Shown piece by piece: positions 1 to 7,883 of a DNA stretch of 36,330 nt. Under the pieces are notes generated by a model. That model made no database searches. It was not told the DNA's origin and was given only the letters and a program-made list of their open reading frames with translations. How positions within the stretch are numbered: position 1 is the first letter of the stretch; every line of letters starts with the position of its first letter. The stretch covers positions 1-36,330 of the forward strand of contig CAJFGS010000026.1 of assembly GCA_904377855.1 (NCBI GenBank), in the 5' to 3' direction. The position numbers were made by a program, and so were the translations under genes. Source of the DNA: Candidatus Avimonas merdigallinarum. Lineage in GTDB: Bacteria; Bacillota; Clostridia; Oscillospirales; Acutalibacteraceae.

Positions 1-108
1 CTTGTGGTAGGAGGGCGACACCAATCCACAGCATCCCTTACAGTGTAGCACAGCCCTTGGAGAGGGGCTCTAATAACTACTACTCTATTATACAAGGATG
101 AGCGATTG
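1..108 (+). other. Partial upstream sequence, unassigned
   Basis: This short stretch precedes dapA and is cut by the window edge. It contains an imperfect hairpin (AGCCCTT near 52 pairing with AGGGGCT ending at 69). I could not recognise a lysine riboswitch, a T-box or a convincing sigma-A promoter. The reading frames end in stops before dapA, so a tail of an upstream gene such as asd cannot be confirmed. Confidence 0.3.
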
Positions 109-1002
109 ATGAGCAAGAACACGATTTTCACCGGCGCGGGCGTGGCGATTGTCACCCCCATGCATGCGGACGGCAGCGTGAATCTGGAAAAATACCGGGA
201 ACTCATCGAATGGCAGATTGAAAACGGCACCGACGCCATCATCACCTGCGGTACGACCGGAGAATCCTCCACCCTGGATCATGAGGAACATATCTCCGTT
301 ATGCGGGCCGCCGTTGAGCAGGCGAAGGGGCGGGTCCCGGTCATTTCCGGCACCGGTTCCAACGACACCCGCTACTGCATCGAACTGTCCAAAGAGGCGC
401 GCGACCTGGGCGCGGACGCGCTTCTGCTGGTGACGCCTTACTACAACAAGACCTCCCAGCAGGGGCTGATCGCCCATTACACAACGATTGCCGACGAAAT
501 GAAGATGCCGATTCTGCTGTATAACGTGCCCTCCCGCACCGGGGTGGACATCAAGCCGGAAACCTATGCGACGCTGTGCAAAAACCCCTATATTGTCGCA
601 ATCAAAGAAGCCAACGGGAATATCGCCTCGGTAGCGAAAACGATGTCCCTTTGCGACGGAAACATCGACATCTACTCCGGCAACGACGATCAGATCGTGC
701 CGATCCTCTCCCTGGGCGGCAAGGGCGTTATCTCGGTCCTCTCCAACATCCTGCCGAAGCAGACGCACGACATGGTGGCCCGCTGGTTTGACGGGGATAT
801 CGAGGGTAGCCGCCGGCTGCAATTGGAATATTTTGACCTGGCCGCCGCCCTGTTCAGCGACGTGAACCCGATCCCGGTCAAGGAAGCGATGAATCAAATG
901 GGCATGGACGTCGGCGACTGCCGGCTTCCCCTGTGCCGCATGAGCGAACAGGGCCGCGCATCCCTGGCCGCCGTACTGCGCCGCTATGGATTGATTGCGT
1001 AA
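109..1002 (+). CDS. dapA: 4-hydroxy-tetrahydrodipicolinate synthase (DapA)
   Basis: DapA condenses pyruvate with aspartate semialdehyde, the first committed step towards diaminopimelate and lysine; in a spore former the product also leads to dipicolinate. The 297-residue protein has the usual family length and fold signatures: GVAIVTP near residue 12, the TTGE motif near 46, YYNKTSQQG near 109, YNVPSRTG near 135 and the Schiff-base lysine in IVAIKEANGN near 163. A TTG lies just before it in frame, but ATG at 109 is the better start, with AAGGA at 94-98. The gene is 36 bp upstream of dapB on the same strand, and the pair ends in one strong terminator, so they form an operon. Confidence 0.97.
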   Translation: MSKNTIFTGAGVAIVTPMHADGSVNLEKYRELIEWQIENGTDAIITCGTTGESSTLDHEEHISVMRAAVEQAKGRVPVISGTGSNDTRYCIELSKEARDLGADALLLVTPYYNKTSQQGLIAHYTTIADEMKMPILLYNVPSRTGVDIKPETYATLCKNPYIVAIKEANGNIASVAKTMSLCDGNIDIYSGNDDQIVPILSLGGKGVISVLSNILPKQTHDMVARWFDGDIEGSRRLQLEYFDLAAALFSDVNPIPVKEAMNQMGMDVGDCRLPLCRMSEQGRASLAAVLRRYGLIA

Positions 1003-1038
1003 AATCATTCCTCCCGATTTTCAAAGGATGTGTATAAT

Positions 1039-1797
1039 ATGGTAAGAATTTTTCTCAGCGGCTGCAACGGGAAAATGGGACGCGCGATTACCGCCTGCGT
1101 AGCCGAACGCTGCGACTGCAAGATCGTGGCCGGGTTTGATATCAATCTCGAAAGCCATGCCGGGTATCCGGTTTTCGCGAATCCCGCCAACTGCAGCCTG
1201 GAGGGGGACGTCCTCATTGATTTTTCCCATCCGGCCGCCCTTTCCGGCGTGCTGCAGTACGCTGTGGAGCACCATATCCCCGCGGTAATCGCCACCACCG
1301 GGTTATCCTCCCAACAGGTGGAAGAGATCACGCAGGCGTCTGCGCAGATCCCCGTATTTTACAGCGGCAACATGTCGATCGGAATAAGCCTTGTCATGGA
1401 ATTGGCACGGAAAGCCGCGGCAGTACTTGGGAACGATTTCGATATCGAAATCATCGAAAAGCACCATAACCAAAAGATCGACGCCCCCTCCGGAACGGCA
1501 CTGATGCTGGCGGACGCCATTTCCGAATCGTTGGAATTTGCGCCCAAATATGTCTATGAGCGGCATTCGGTCCGGAAAAAGCGGGAGAAAGCGGAAATCG
1601 GCATTTCCTCGATACGCGGCGGGACCATTGTAGGGGAACATGAAATCCTCTTTGCCGGCCGGGACGAGATGGTTTCCATCTCCCACACCGCCCTGTCGAA
1701 GGAGATTTTTGCGGTAGGCGCTGTCAATGCCGGGCTTTTCCTTTTAAACAAGGAGCCGGGGCTGTACCGCATGGCGGATCTCATCCGGGAATCCTGA
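1039..1797 (+). CDS. dapB: 4-hydroxy-tetrahydrodipicolinate reductase (DapB)
   Basis: DapB reduces the DapA product with NAD(P)H to tetrahydrodipicolinate in the cytoplasm. The 252-residue protein shows the N-terminal dinucleotide-binding motif SGCNGKMGRAI (residues 7-17), the ATTGLSSQQ stretch, and the family hallmark E-KHHNQKIDAPSGTA near residue 142 that holds the catalytic histidine and lysine. An in-frame GTG exists at 1030, but AAAGGATG at 1023-1030 is correctly placed for ATG at 1039, so that start was chosen. It is the second gene of the dapAB operon and is followed 13 bp later by a strong hairpin terminator. Confidence 0.97.
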   Translation: MVRIFLSGCNGKMGRAITACVAERCDCKIVAGFDINLESHAGYPVFANPANCSLEGDVLIDFSHPAALSGVLQYAVEHHIPAVIATTGLSSQQVEEITQASAQIPVFYSGNMSIGISLVMELARKAAAVLGNDFDIEIIEKHHNQKIDAPSGTALMLADAISESLEFAPKYVYERHSVRKKREKAEIGISSIRGGTIVGEHEILFAGRDEMVSISHTALSKEIFAVGAVNAGLFLLNKEPGLYRMADLIRES

Positions 1798-1810
1798 TAG
1801 GCTATATGAA

Positions 1811-1847
1811 AAGAAGACGACGGCCCAACGCCGTCGTCTTCTTTTTT
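1811..1847 (+). terminator. Rho-independent terminator of dapAB
   Basis: A perfect 14-bp stem (1811-1824 with 1830-1843, loop CCAAC) is followed by a T run. The reverse complement also ends in TTTT, so it could also stop the convergent minus-strand TM2 gene. Confidence 0.93.
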
Positions 1848-1914
1848 ATCAGCGTATCTGCGGTCTGAATTCCGGAACCCTTTCCAGGGTACGCCTCGGA
1901 TAGCCGCGATGCGT

Positions 1915-2409
1915 TCAGGTAACCATCGGCACACCGTGTGCGTCGCAGACGATATGGCCGGTCAGGATTTGGACGCCTTCCACAATCGCCCAAATTTGGC
2001 TGACAAGCACCAGGATCCCGCAGCTCAGCACCGTTATTAGCAGCTGAGCGACCGCCCTTCCCGTGTATCCGAGATAAAAATTGTGGATACCGAGGAATCC
2101 GATTAAGATGGCGAGGATCCCGGCGGCCAGACGGTTCCTCGGCTGATATCCGGGAGGGACCGTCGGCCCCGCTTGCCCATAGGGGGAGGGGTTCGGGGAA
2201 TATCCCGCATACGGCGGCGGATAAGCCGATTGATAGGGCGGATAGGGAGGCTGCTGACCGTTCCCCTGCGCATACGGCGGCGGGTCCCCCCCTCCCGACG
2301 GCTGCGTCTGCTGCGTACGAGGCGGAGACACCGCCGCCCCGCAATGCGGGCAGAACAGAAAGGTATCCTCAATTTCCTTCCCGCAATGCGGGCAGTACAT
2401 TTTCGCCAT
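1915..2409 (-). CDS. Zinc-ribbon and TM2-domain membrane protein
   Basis: The protein of 164 residues has three parts. An N-terminal zinc ribbon carries two CPHCG knuckles (residues about 6-25). A proline, tyrosine and glycine-rich disordered linker follows (about 30-95). A C-terminal TM2 domain has two hydrophobic helices around the signature GFLGIHNFYLGYTGRA. TM2 proteins are widespread small membrane proteins without a settled biochemical function. An in-frame ATG lies further upstream at 2478, but the GGGAGG box at about 2420-2425 and the promoter whose -10 lies at 2461-2466 support ATG at 2409. It is convergent with dapB and shares its terminator region. Confidence 0.88.
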   Translation of the reverse strand: MAKMYCPHCGKEIEDTFLFCPHCGAAVSPPRTQQTQPSGGGDPPPYAQGNGQQPPYPPYQSAYPPPYAGYSPNPSPYGQAGPTVPPGYQPRNRLAAGILAILIGFLGIHNFYLGYTGRAVAQLLITVLSCGILVLVSQIWAIVEGVQILTGHIVCDAHGVPMVT

Positions 2410-2460
2410 GAGACGATCGCCTCCCTTCCGCTCAGACAGCCGTGTTTTCTTCTTAAGATT

Positions 2461-2489
2461 AGTATAAAAAATCCCCATCTTGCTGTCAA
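2461..2489 (-). promoter_or_regulatory. Sigma-A promoter of the TM2 gene
   Basis: On the minus strand TTGACA (2489-2484), a 17-bp spacer and TATACT (2466-2461) give a near-consensus promoter about 50 bp upstream of the chosen start. Confidence 0.85.
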
Positions 2490-2717
2490 TACAGCCCGGA
2501 AACAGAAACGATGATACCTTGATTAATCTTTTATTAAGAAGAGGCGCTCATCGTTCCATACTGCCGCTGGTCATCTTACAGCACGGCAAATCCGCGTGAA
2601 AAAATGCAAAAAAAGGCCTGCGGCTGTAATCAACAGACAGCAGGCCTTTGCGTCGCTTGATGTGCCTTCTCCCGCCATAAAAAGCGGGAATCCCGTGTGT
2701 TTTTTAGCGGGTTGGCT
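2490..2717. other. Intergenic stretch with a minus-strand terminator
   Basis: Apart from the terminator at 2605-2650 I see no gene here. A smaller inverted repeat CCCGC/GCGGG lies near 2669-2686, between the stop of the YdbC-like gene and that terminator. Confidence 0.6.
2605..2650 (-). terminator. Terminator of the YdbC-like gene
   Basis: AAAGGCCTGC (2612-2621) is perfectly repeated inverted as GCAGGCCTTT (2640-2649). Read on the minus strand the stem is followed by a T-rich run, so it terminates transcription arriving from the right. Confidence 0.85.
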
Positions 2718-2939
2718 TTATAAATCAGTCTCATTGAGCAGATCGCGCAGGAGGATAATTTCATCCCCCGTCATGGTGACGCCCTTCCCCATCTTGGTGT
2801 GTTCCGGCGCCCATTCCCGGATATCGTATTTCGGATCCCGCCCGTTCCAGCTGACCAGGTTGAGTTCCTTGGTCCACCCGGAAGGGGACTGGGACAAAAT
2901 CCCCAGACTCTTGACAATTTCATATTTCAGTTCCGCCAT
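2718..2939 (-). CDS. YdbC/PC4-like ssDNA-binding protein
   Basis: This 73-residue protein matches the bacterial YdbC family, which has a PC4 (transcriptional coactivator p15) fold and binds single-stranded nucleic acid. Visible family features are the GWTKELNLVSWNGR segment (about 22-35), the following KYDIREW strand, and the closing MTGDEIILLRDLL helix. Length is typical for the family. The start is ATG at 2939 with AAGGAG 11 bp upstream; a longer frame to 3065 has no matching ribosome-binding site. It is 95 bp downstream of the fumarase beta gene on the same strand and may be transcribed with it, because no clear promoter is visible between them. Confidence 0.85.
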   Translation of the reverse strand: MAELKYEIVKSLGILSQSPSGWTKELNLVSWNGRDPKYDIREWAPEHTKMGKGVTMTGDEIILLRDLLNETDL

Positions 2940-3034
2940 GGAATCATCCACTCCTTCATATTGTTGATAAACTTGCCGCTTGTTCCCTGTCGGAAATCCC
3001 CGGAATCCCGTGCGGGGAGAGCTCATGCCGCAAA

Positions 3035-3565
3035 TCAGCGGGCAAACAGGCTCCCGCCATGGCAATCAATGCCCACAATCAACGGGAAATCACGAATTTC
3101 CAGCCGCTTGACCGCTTCGCATCCCAAATCCTCAAAAGCGATTACTTCGCAGGAAACCACGCTGCGTGCGGCCAGGGCGCCGGCTCCCCCCACCGCGCAA
3201 AGATAAACCGCGCCGTTGCGCCGGATGGCTTCTTCCACCGCCGGGGTCCGTCCCCCCTTGCCAATGGTTGCGGCCACGCCGCGATCATACAGTTCCGGCG
3301 CATAAACATCCATGCGCCCGGAAGTGGTGGGGCCGCAGGAGCCAATCGGCAGCCCCTCCGGCGCAGGGGTGGCGCCGGAATAATAGATGACGGCGTTTTC
3401 CAGCGGATAAGGCAGGGGCTTCCCCTCCCGCAGCAGCTGGAAAATCCGCTTGTGCGCAGCGTCGCGGGAGGTGTACACCGTGCCGGAAAGCAGAATCCGG
3501 TCGCCTGCGTGCAGCTCAGCCGCGCGTTCTTTCAGCTGATCGGTGTGTATCGAAATCGTTCCCGT
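3035..3565 (-). CDS. Class I fumarase (fumarate hydratase) beta subunit, start codon unclear
   Basis: Two-subunit class I fumarases are iron-sulfur enzymes that interconvert fumarate and malate; the C-terminal (beta) part is encoded here. Family features are SGTVYTSRDAAHKR, GATPAPEG, GPTTSGRMD, IGKGG and a final VGIDCHGGSLF. The related tartrate dehydratase beta subunit is an alternative. The first conventional start is GTG at 3478, which would give 147 residues but begin inside the conserved GD-ILLSGTVYT segment. Homologous-looking sequence continues in frame upstream to a stop at 3580-3578 without ATG, GTG or TTG. ACG at 3565 is 8 bp after AAGGAG; ATC at 3571 is closer. No alpha subunit gene is adjacent, so the gene is either orphaned or decaying. 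Confidence 0.75.
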   Translation of the reverse strand, partial: TGTISIHTDQLKERAAELHAGDRILLSGTVYTSRDAAHKRIFQLLREGKPLPYPLENAVIYYSGATPAPEGLPIGSCGPTTSGRMDVYAPELYDRGVAATIGKGGRTPAVEEAIRRNGAVYLCAVGGAGALAARSVVSCEVIAFEDLGCEAVKRLEIRDFPLIVGIDCHGGSLFAR

Positions 3566-3581
3566 AGCGATCGCTCCTTAT

Positions 3582-4451
3582 TCATGTCTCATTTTCGCTG
3601 CCCGGCTGCATGGCCGACTCTTCCAGCTTCTGTACCAATTCGTCCAGCCGCATGCCGGCCGTAGCCCCCTGATCGAGCAGTTCCTGCCGCGCCTGGTCGG
3701 TTTGAGCGCGCGCTTCCCCCAGCTGGGAGGAAAGGGAACCGACCACGCTTTCGACCGCATTCAGGCAGGCGTCGCTGCGTTTGTATGCAATTTCGAGGAA
3801 CCGCTGCCCCATGGAATGAAGTTCCATGACAAAGGCGCCGACGTCGCCGGACAGGGCTTCATACCGCTGATTGCTCTCCCTCAGCGCGTCCCGCTCCCGC
3901 TGAAGCGTTTCCTGCTGCACGGACAGGGACTGCAAGGCTTTTTCCAGTTCGTCCTTCTTTTCCAGCAGCGCTGCACGCTCCTGCGCTTCCTCTTCCTCCC
4001 GCTGACGGTTTTTTTCACACTGGGAAGCCCATTCGCGCGCCTGCCGGCGCAAGCCCTCCAGCTCCTCTTCCAGCGAGGACACCGCCGCCAGCCGCTTTTC
4101 CATCCCTTCCAGGCGGGCGTTCAGCGCTTCCTTCTCCATCCGGAGGATTTCCGCCTCTTCGGAAAGGCGGCGGCATTCCGCCTCCTGCCGGTGATGGCCT
4201 TCATTCTGCTGCTGCAACGCTTCATTCTGCTGCCGGAGTTCCGCATTCTCCTGCGTGGACAGATCGTACTGCTGCCGGAGTTCCGCCACATACGCTTCCT
4301 GAGCGGATACCGCCTGGCGCAGCTGCTCGATTTCCTGCGCGCGCTGGTTCAGTTCTTCCTCATGGCGGGAGTTCATGGCGTCGATATACGAGAGCACGTC
4401 CGCCTTATGAAACCCGCCCAGACTGGTCCGGAAGCTACCTTCCTCCGCCAT
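3582..4451 (-). CDS. DivIVA-like coiled-coil protein
   Basis: The 289-residue protein opens with a short DivIVA-like segment (FRTSLGGFHKADVLSYIDAM, about residues 7-26). It continues as an almost unbroken heptad-rich coiled coil full of Glu, Gln, Leu and Arg to about residue 230, then a second helical stretch. DivIVA relatives in Firmicutes mark curved membrane, poles or septa, but no specific role can be assigned here. ATG at 4451 is preferred over ATG at 4457 because GGAGG sits 7 bp upstream of the former and directly against the latter. Its stop overlaps an ATG (TGA/ATGA) just before the fumarase beta gene, so the genes are probably co-transcribed. Confidence 0.72.
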   Translation of the reverse strand: MAEEGSFRTSLGGFHKADVLSYIDAMNSRHEEELNQRAQEIEQLRQAVSAQEAYVAELRQQYDLSTQENAELRQQNEALQQQNEGHHRQEAECRRLSEEAEILRMEKEALNARLEGMEKRLAAVSSLEEELEGLRRQAREWASQCEKNRQREEEEAQERAALLEKKDELEKALQSLSVQQETLQRERDALRESNQRYEALSGDVGAFVMELHSMGQRFLEIAYKRSDACLNAVESVVGSLSSQLGEARAQTDQARQELLDQGATAGMRLDELVQKLEESAMQPGSENET

Positions 4452-4618
4452 GGTCATCCCTCCTGAGACTCAATTGCCCCTCAAAATCCCCGATGGATAA
4501 GAGCGCCAGACGACCGCCTTATCCGCCGGCCAAAGGAATAGTGAACAGTATAGCATACGCCGGACCAAAACACAACCGCAATTTACCGCTTTCTGTTCTA
4601 TCCCATCCTTTGATGTAA

Positions 4619-4648
4619 AGTGTACCGCTTTTCCCCGCCTCCTGTCAA
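4619..4648 (-). promoter_or_regulatory. Promoter of the DivIVA-like gene
   Basis: On the minus strand TTGACA (4648-4643), an 18-bp spacer and TACACT (4624-4619) form a reasonable sigma-A promoter about 170 bp upstream of the start. Confidence 0.65.
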
Positions 4649-4741
4649 CAAATACTTTTTATTACCTCTTTTATTCACCTCGCTGAGGAGGATTTCTCAT
4701 TGCAGAATGCGGGGAGGGAATCCGCATTCGTTCCTTTCGCC

Positions 4742-4770
4742 TTGCATTAGGTGAGCCGGTGTGTTACATT
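4742..4770 (+). promoter_or_regulatory. Candidate promoter of the deaminase-like gene
   Basis: TTGCAT, a 17-bp spacer and TACATT match a sigma-A promoter about 80 bp upstream of the ATG at 4851. Confidence 0.6.
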
Positions 4771-4850
4771 GAAAAAGCCAGGGAGCGGTGCTGCCTGCGG
4801 CGGAGGCGGAAATGGTTCCGCCAATACGGAATGGTGGGAGGAAGATTCCC

Positions 4851-5297
4851 ATGGATATTTGGGAAACAATGTATCGGAAAGCCAGCGCTCAGTACCACCC
4901 GGAGGAAGTGACGCCTTTTATCAGCGCGCATCATGTTGTCAGCGCATTGGAAAGTGAAAACGGAGAAATATACGTAGGCTTCTGCATTGAAAGCTGCTGC
5001 GGTGTGATGGATTTATGCGCGGAAAGGGTAGCGGCGCTCAATATGTACGTGAACAGCGGCCAAACCGTCATAAAACGCATACTGACCTTCCGGGAGAAGG
5101 CCCCCGACGGAGGCGAAAGCGGCATGCCCTGCGGCGCCTGCCGGGAATTCCTCATGCAGCTGTCTTTGAAAAACCGGGATACGGAAATCATGGTGGATTA
5201 TGCATCAAGGACGACGGTCACGTTGAAGGAGCTGATGCCAAACTGGTGGGGAATGAAACGGTACGAGGAGGCAGATAGTCTCCCCTCCTCCCTTTGA
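4851..5297 (+). CDS. Cytidine deaminase-like zinc protein
   Basis: The 148-residue protein has both zinc motifs of the cytidine deaminase superfamily: CAERVA (about residue 54), where Cys binds zinc and Glu is the proton shuttle, and PCGACREF (about 90), which supplies the other two cysteines. A three-cysteine site is typical of the small tetrameric cytidine and blasticidin-S deaminases. Whether the substrate is cytidine or another aminopyrimidine nucleoside cannot be decided. ATG at 4851 has GGGAGG 9 bp upstream; a longer frame from 4788 has no comparable site. It stands alone, convergent with the GNAT gene 23 bp downstream. Confidence 0.82.
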   Translation: MDIWETMYRKASAQYHPEEVTPFISAHHVVSALESENGEIYVGFCIESCCGVMDLCAERVAALNMYVNSGQTVIKRILTFREKAPDGGESGMPCGACREFLMQLSLKNRDTEIMVDYASRTTVTLKELMPNWWGMKRYEEADSLPSSL

Positions 5298-5320
5298 TGG
5301 CACAGCGGCGGTTTGGAAAG

Positions 5321-5764
5321 TTAAGATTTTATGGGTTTTACAAAGAAAACGGTATCTACCATTTCTTCAAACCCGTTCTTTTGATAAAACCGGTACGCCG
5401 GCACGTTTCTCTCGGTAAGAAGCACAATATGCGCAAAGCCTTTTCCAGCCAAAACTTGCTCTATTTCATGGATAAATTTAGTACCAAGACCGCTTTGCTG
5501 CATTTCGGGAAGAATCCCGAACTCGTCGATCCAATATTCCGTACCCTCATACCAGCTTTTTATCCTTCCCAAGGCCATCCCGATTAAAATTTCATCCTTA
5601 TACGCTCCAAAGGATAAGGAATTTTTATTTCCTATCAATTCAGAGACATAAGCATGCAGCTGTTCATTCGTCCATCTATCTTCCCAGGGAGCTTTTGAAA
5701 AAATGTCCAGCATGAGTGTCTTAATTGCCTCTATGTTGGCAATCGTTAATTCCCGTATATCCAT
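5321..5764 (-). CDS. GNAT-family N-acetyltransferase
   Basis: The 147-residue protein has the GNAT fold order: N-terminal strand and helices, DEFGILPEMQQSGLGTKF around residue 82 containing the acetyl-CoA pyrophosphate-binding Q-x-x-G-x-G/A loop, and the C-terminal VPAYRFYQKNGF motif near 125. The sequence resembles aminoglycoside 6'-acetyltransferase-like GNATs (MDIRELT... start, WTNEQLHAYV), but the substrate is not proven. ATG at 5764 follows AAGGAA by 6 bp. It has its own near-consensus promoter and is an isolated gene. Confidence 0.85.
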   Translation of the reverse strand: MDIRELTIANIEAIKTLMLDIFSKAPWEDRWTNEQLHAYVSELIGNKNSLSFGAYKDEILIGMALGRIKSWYEGTEYWIDEFGILPEMQQSGLGTKFIHEIEQVLAGKGFAHIVLLTERNVPAYRFYQKNGFEEMVDTVFFVKPIKS

Positions 5765-5807
5765 CAGCGGTTCCTTTCATAACTTCAGATAATAATTTAA
5801 TACTCGC

Positions 5808-5836
5808 ATTATATCATGTAGCGGTATAGCCTCCAA
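5808..5836 (-). promoter_or_regulatory. Promoter of the GNAT gene
   Basis: Minus strand TTGGAG (5836-5831), 17-bp spacer, TATAAT (5813-5808) preceded by TGA, giving an extended -10. It lies 44 bp upstream of the start. Confidence 0.82.
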
Positions 5837-5897
5837 TAGCATTTCTGAAGAAACCCGGCGGCATACATGGCAAAATGAGCGGGATTCTTCTTGACGG

Positions 5898-5926
5898 TTG
5901 TCCGCCGGCAGCGGATGTGATACAAT
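5898..5926 (+). promoter_or_regulatory. Promoter of the cob operon
   Basis: TTGTCC, 17-bp spacer and TACAAT with an extended TGA element. The predicted leader before cobT is only about 50 nt, too short for a cobalamin riboswitch. Confidence 0.7.
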
Positions 5927-5984
5927 AAACGATAAACACATTCGGTGCGCTGGGCTGTATACCGCAGCAAAAGGAGCCTTCAAC

Positions 5985-7013
5985 ATGCGATTTCAAGACA
6001 TCTTGCATAATCTGCCCTCCCCGGACGAGACAGCCATGTCCCTTGCAAAGGAACGGCTCGACTCCATGGCAAAGCTGCCGGGAAGCCTTGGGGAATTGGA
6101 GACGGCCGTAATCCGGCTGGCCGGATTCCAGGGGACCAGCCGTCCGGATATATCCAGGAAGACCTCCGTGGTCTTCTGCGCGGACAACGGCGTCGTTGCG
6201 GAAGGGATCACCCCCTCCGCCCAGCGGGTTACCGCGGCACAGGCGGTCAATTTTGCCCGCGGCGGCGGCGTGGTCAACGCTTTTGCCCGCCGCCTTCCCG
6301 CCGACGTGCTGGTGATTGACGTGGGCATCGCCTGCGAATATGACGAGCCGCGGGTTGTTCAGCGGGTGGTGCGCCGCGGTACCGGCAATATCGTCCGCAG
6401 GCCGGCCATGACCCGGGAGGAATGCCGGAAGGCGCTGGAAACCGGGATATGCACAGCCAAGGAGCTGGCAGACAAGGGCGTTCGGCTGGCCGTTGCCGGC
6501 GAGATGGGGATTGGGAACACCACCACGGCCAGCGCCGTCAGCGCCGTCCTCCTCGGCCGTTCGCCGGAAGAGGTCACCGGCAAGGGCGCGGGCGGCCAGC
6601 AGGGGGTCCCCCACAAGGCGGCGATCGTCCGCCGTGCGCTGGAACTCAACCGGCCAGATCCCGCCGATCCCATCGACATCCTCAGCAAGGTCGGCGGGCT
6701 GGACATCGCCGCGATGTGCGGGCTGTATCTGGGCGGCGCCGCCTACGGGGTGGCCGTGATGATCGACGGGCTGATTTCTTCCGCCGCCGCGCTGTGCGCG
6801 GTCCGGCTGGCGCCGGCATGCATCCACGCTTTGTTCCCCTCCCACTGCACGGCGGAAAGCGCCGGGAAATGGCTGCTCGACGCCCTGGGGCTGCGGCCCC
6901 TGATTACCGCCGGCCTCTGCCTTGGGGAGGGCACCGGCGGCCTTCTCGGCGCGGGGCTGCTGGACAGCGCCCTGGCCGCGTACTACGAAACCGCCGGCCT
7001 GGACGAAATCTGA
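5985..7013 (+). CDS. cobT: Nicotinate-nucleotide:dimethylbenzimidazole phosphoribosyltransferase (CobT)
   Basis: CobT transfers phosphoribose from nicotinate mononucleotide to the lower-ligand base, making alpha-ribazole phosphate for cobalamin. The 342-residue protein has normal length. It shows KPPGSLG-like KLPGSLGELE (about 27), VVFCADNGVVAEG (about 62), the GEMGIGNTT motif (about 172) and the GEGTGG loop near residue 314 that carries the catalytic glutamate. Start ATG at 5985 has AAGGAG 8 bp upstream; the longer upstream frame is not used. It leads the cobT-cobS-cobC cluster, with 22 bp to cobS. Confidence 0.96.
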   Translation: MRFQDILHNLPSPDETAMSLAKERLDSMAKLPGSLGELETAVIRLAGFQGTSRPDISRKTSVVFCADNGVVAEGITPSAQRVTAAQAVNFARGGGVVNAFARRLPADVLVIDVGIACEYDEPRVVQRVVRRGTGNIVRRPAMTREECRKALETGICTAKELADKGVRLAVAGEMGIGNTTTASAVSAVLLGRSPEEVTGKGAGGQQGVPHKAAIVRRALELNRPDPADPIDILSKVGGLDIAAMCGLYLGGAAYGVAVMIDGLISSAAALCAVRLAPACIHALFPSHCTAESAGKWLLDALGLRPLITAGLCLGEGTGGLLGAGLLDSALAAYYETAGLDEI

Positions 7014-7035
7014 CGGCGGAAAGAGGGAATCAGTC

Positions 7036-7839
7036 ATGAAAAAGTTCGGAGAATCCCTGATTATCGCCCTGTCCATGTATTCCGCCATCCCCATGCCCCG
7101 GGTCGATTGGCGGGAGGACAATATGCGCTGGTCTTTGGGGTGCCTGCCGGTGGTGGGGCTCCTCATCGGAGGATTGCTTTTCGGGTGGTCGGCGCTGGCC
7201 GTCTGGCTGCACGCCTCTCCCCTGTTTTTTGCCGTGATTGCCGTGGCCATCCCCCTGCTGGTTTCCGGCGGCCTCCATATGGACGGCTTTTTGGACGCCT
7301 CCGATGCGGTTTTTTCACGGCGGGATCGGGAGAAAAAACTGCAGATTATGAAGGATCCGCATTGCGGGCCCTTTGCCGTGCTCAGCTGTGCAGGGCTGCT
7401 CCTGCTGGAATGCGGGGCCTGGTACCAGATCTATGCCACCCCCGCCCTTCTTCCGGCCGCCTATACGGTATACACGCTGGCCCGCGGCCTCACGGTGGCG
7501 GCCAGCAGCCGTTTCCCCTATACGCCGTCGAGCACCTTAGGCGTCCTCTTTGCGGATCGGGCGGCCTCCGGCATCCGGGCGCTGGGGATAGCGGAAGTCC
7601 TGCTCAGCCTGCTGCTGCTGCTGGGGGCCGGTTTCCTGGGAGGCGGGCTGCCCGGCCTGCTGATTGCAGCGGCGGCCGCGGCCGGCGCGCTGCTGCTCTT
7701 CCTGTGGTACCGGCGGATGACGATGAAGCAGTTCGGCGGCATTACCGGCGATCTGCTCGGGTATCTGGTGGAACTGTCTCAGCTGATCCTGCTGCTTTTG
7801 CTGGCGTTCGGCGGGCTGTTCGGCTCCGCGTTCTTATAA
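7036..7839 (+). CDS. cobS: Adenosylcobinamide-GDP ribazoletransferase (cobalamin synthase, CobS)
   Basis: CobS is an integral membrane enzyme that joins adenosylcobinamide-GDP to alpha-ribazole (phosphate), closing the nucleotide loop of cobalamin. The 267-residue protein has the family signature GGLHMDGFLDASDAVFS (about residues 78-94), whose aspartates bind metal, followed by KDPHCGPF. Five or more hydrophobic helices are visible, including a long Leu/Ala-rich pair near residues 185-225. Start ATG 7036 follows GAGGGAATC. It sits between cobT and cobC in one operon. Confidence 0.95.
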   Translation: MKKFGESLIIALSMYSAIPMPRVDWREDNMRWSLGCLPVVGLLIGGLLFGWSALAVWLHASPLFFAVIAVAIPLLVSGGLHMDGFLDASDAVFSRRDREKKLQIMKDPHCGPFAVLSCAGLLLLECGAWYQIYATPALLPAAYTVYTLARGLTVAASSRFPYTPSSTLGVLFADRAASGIRALGIAEVLLSLLLLLGAGFLGGGLPGLLIAAAAAAGALLLFLWYRRMTMKQFGGITGDLLGYLVELSQLILLLLLAFGGLFGSAFL

Positions 7840-7883
7840 TTTCAGCCGTTATCCGGCATCCATCAGGGAAGGTGTCAATCATC

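Larger units (their letters stand above)
4452..4850. other. Divergent intergenic region with promoters and a hairpin
   Basis: This gap between the DivIVA-like gene and the deaminase-like gene contains one promoter for each direction (listed separately). It also has a perfect 8-bp hairpin, GAATGCGG (4705-4712) with CCGCATTC (4722-4729), just upstream of the plus-strand promoter. I see no tRNA or coding sequence. Confidence 0.6.

Noticed and set aside
1..108. Lysine riboswitch or T-box upstream of dapA
   Set aside because: No conserved core of either element can be read; the visible sequence is too short and lacks a terminator.
2668..2700. CCCGC/GCGGG repeats as a CRISPR-like or repeat array
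   Set aside because: Only a few short GC repeats occur, without regular spacing; better explained as a weak hairpin near a terminator.
4701..4730. Hairpin upstream of the deaminase gene as a terminator or riboswitch
   Set aside because: The stem is only 8 bp, lacks a T run and has no aptamer-like conserved sequence.
5926..5985. Cobalamin riboswitch upstream of cobT
   Set aside because: The leader after the promoter is only about 50 nt and has no B12-box-like sequence.
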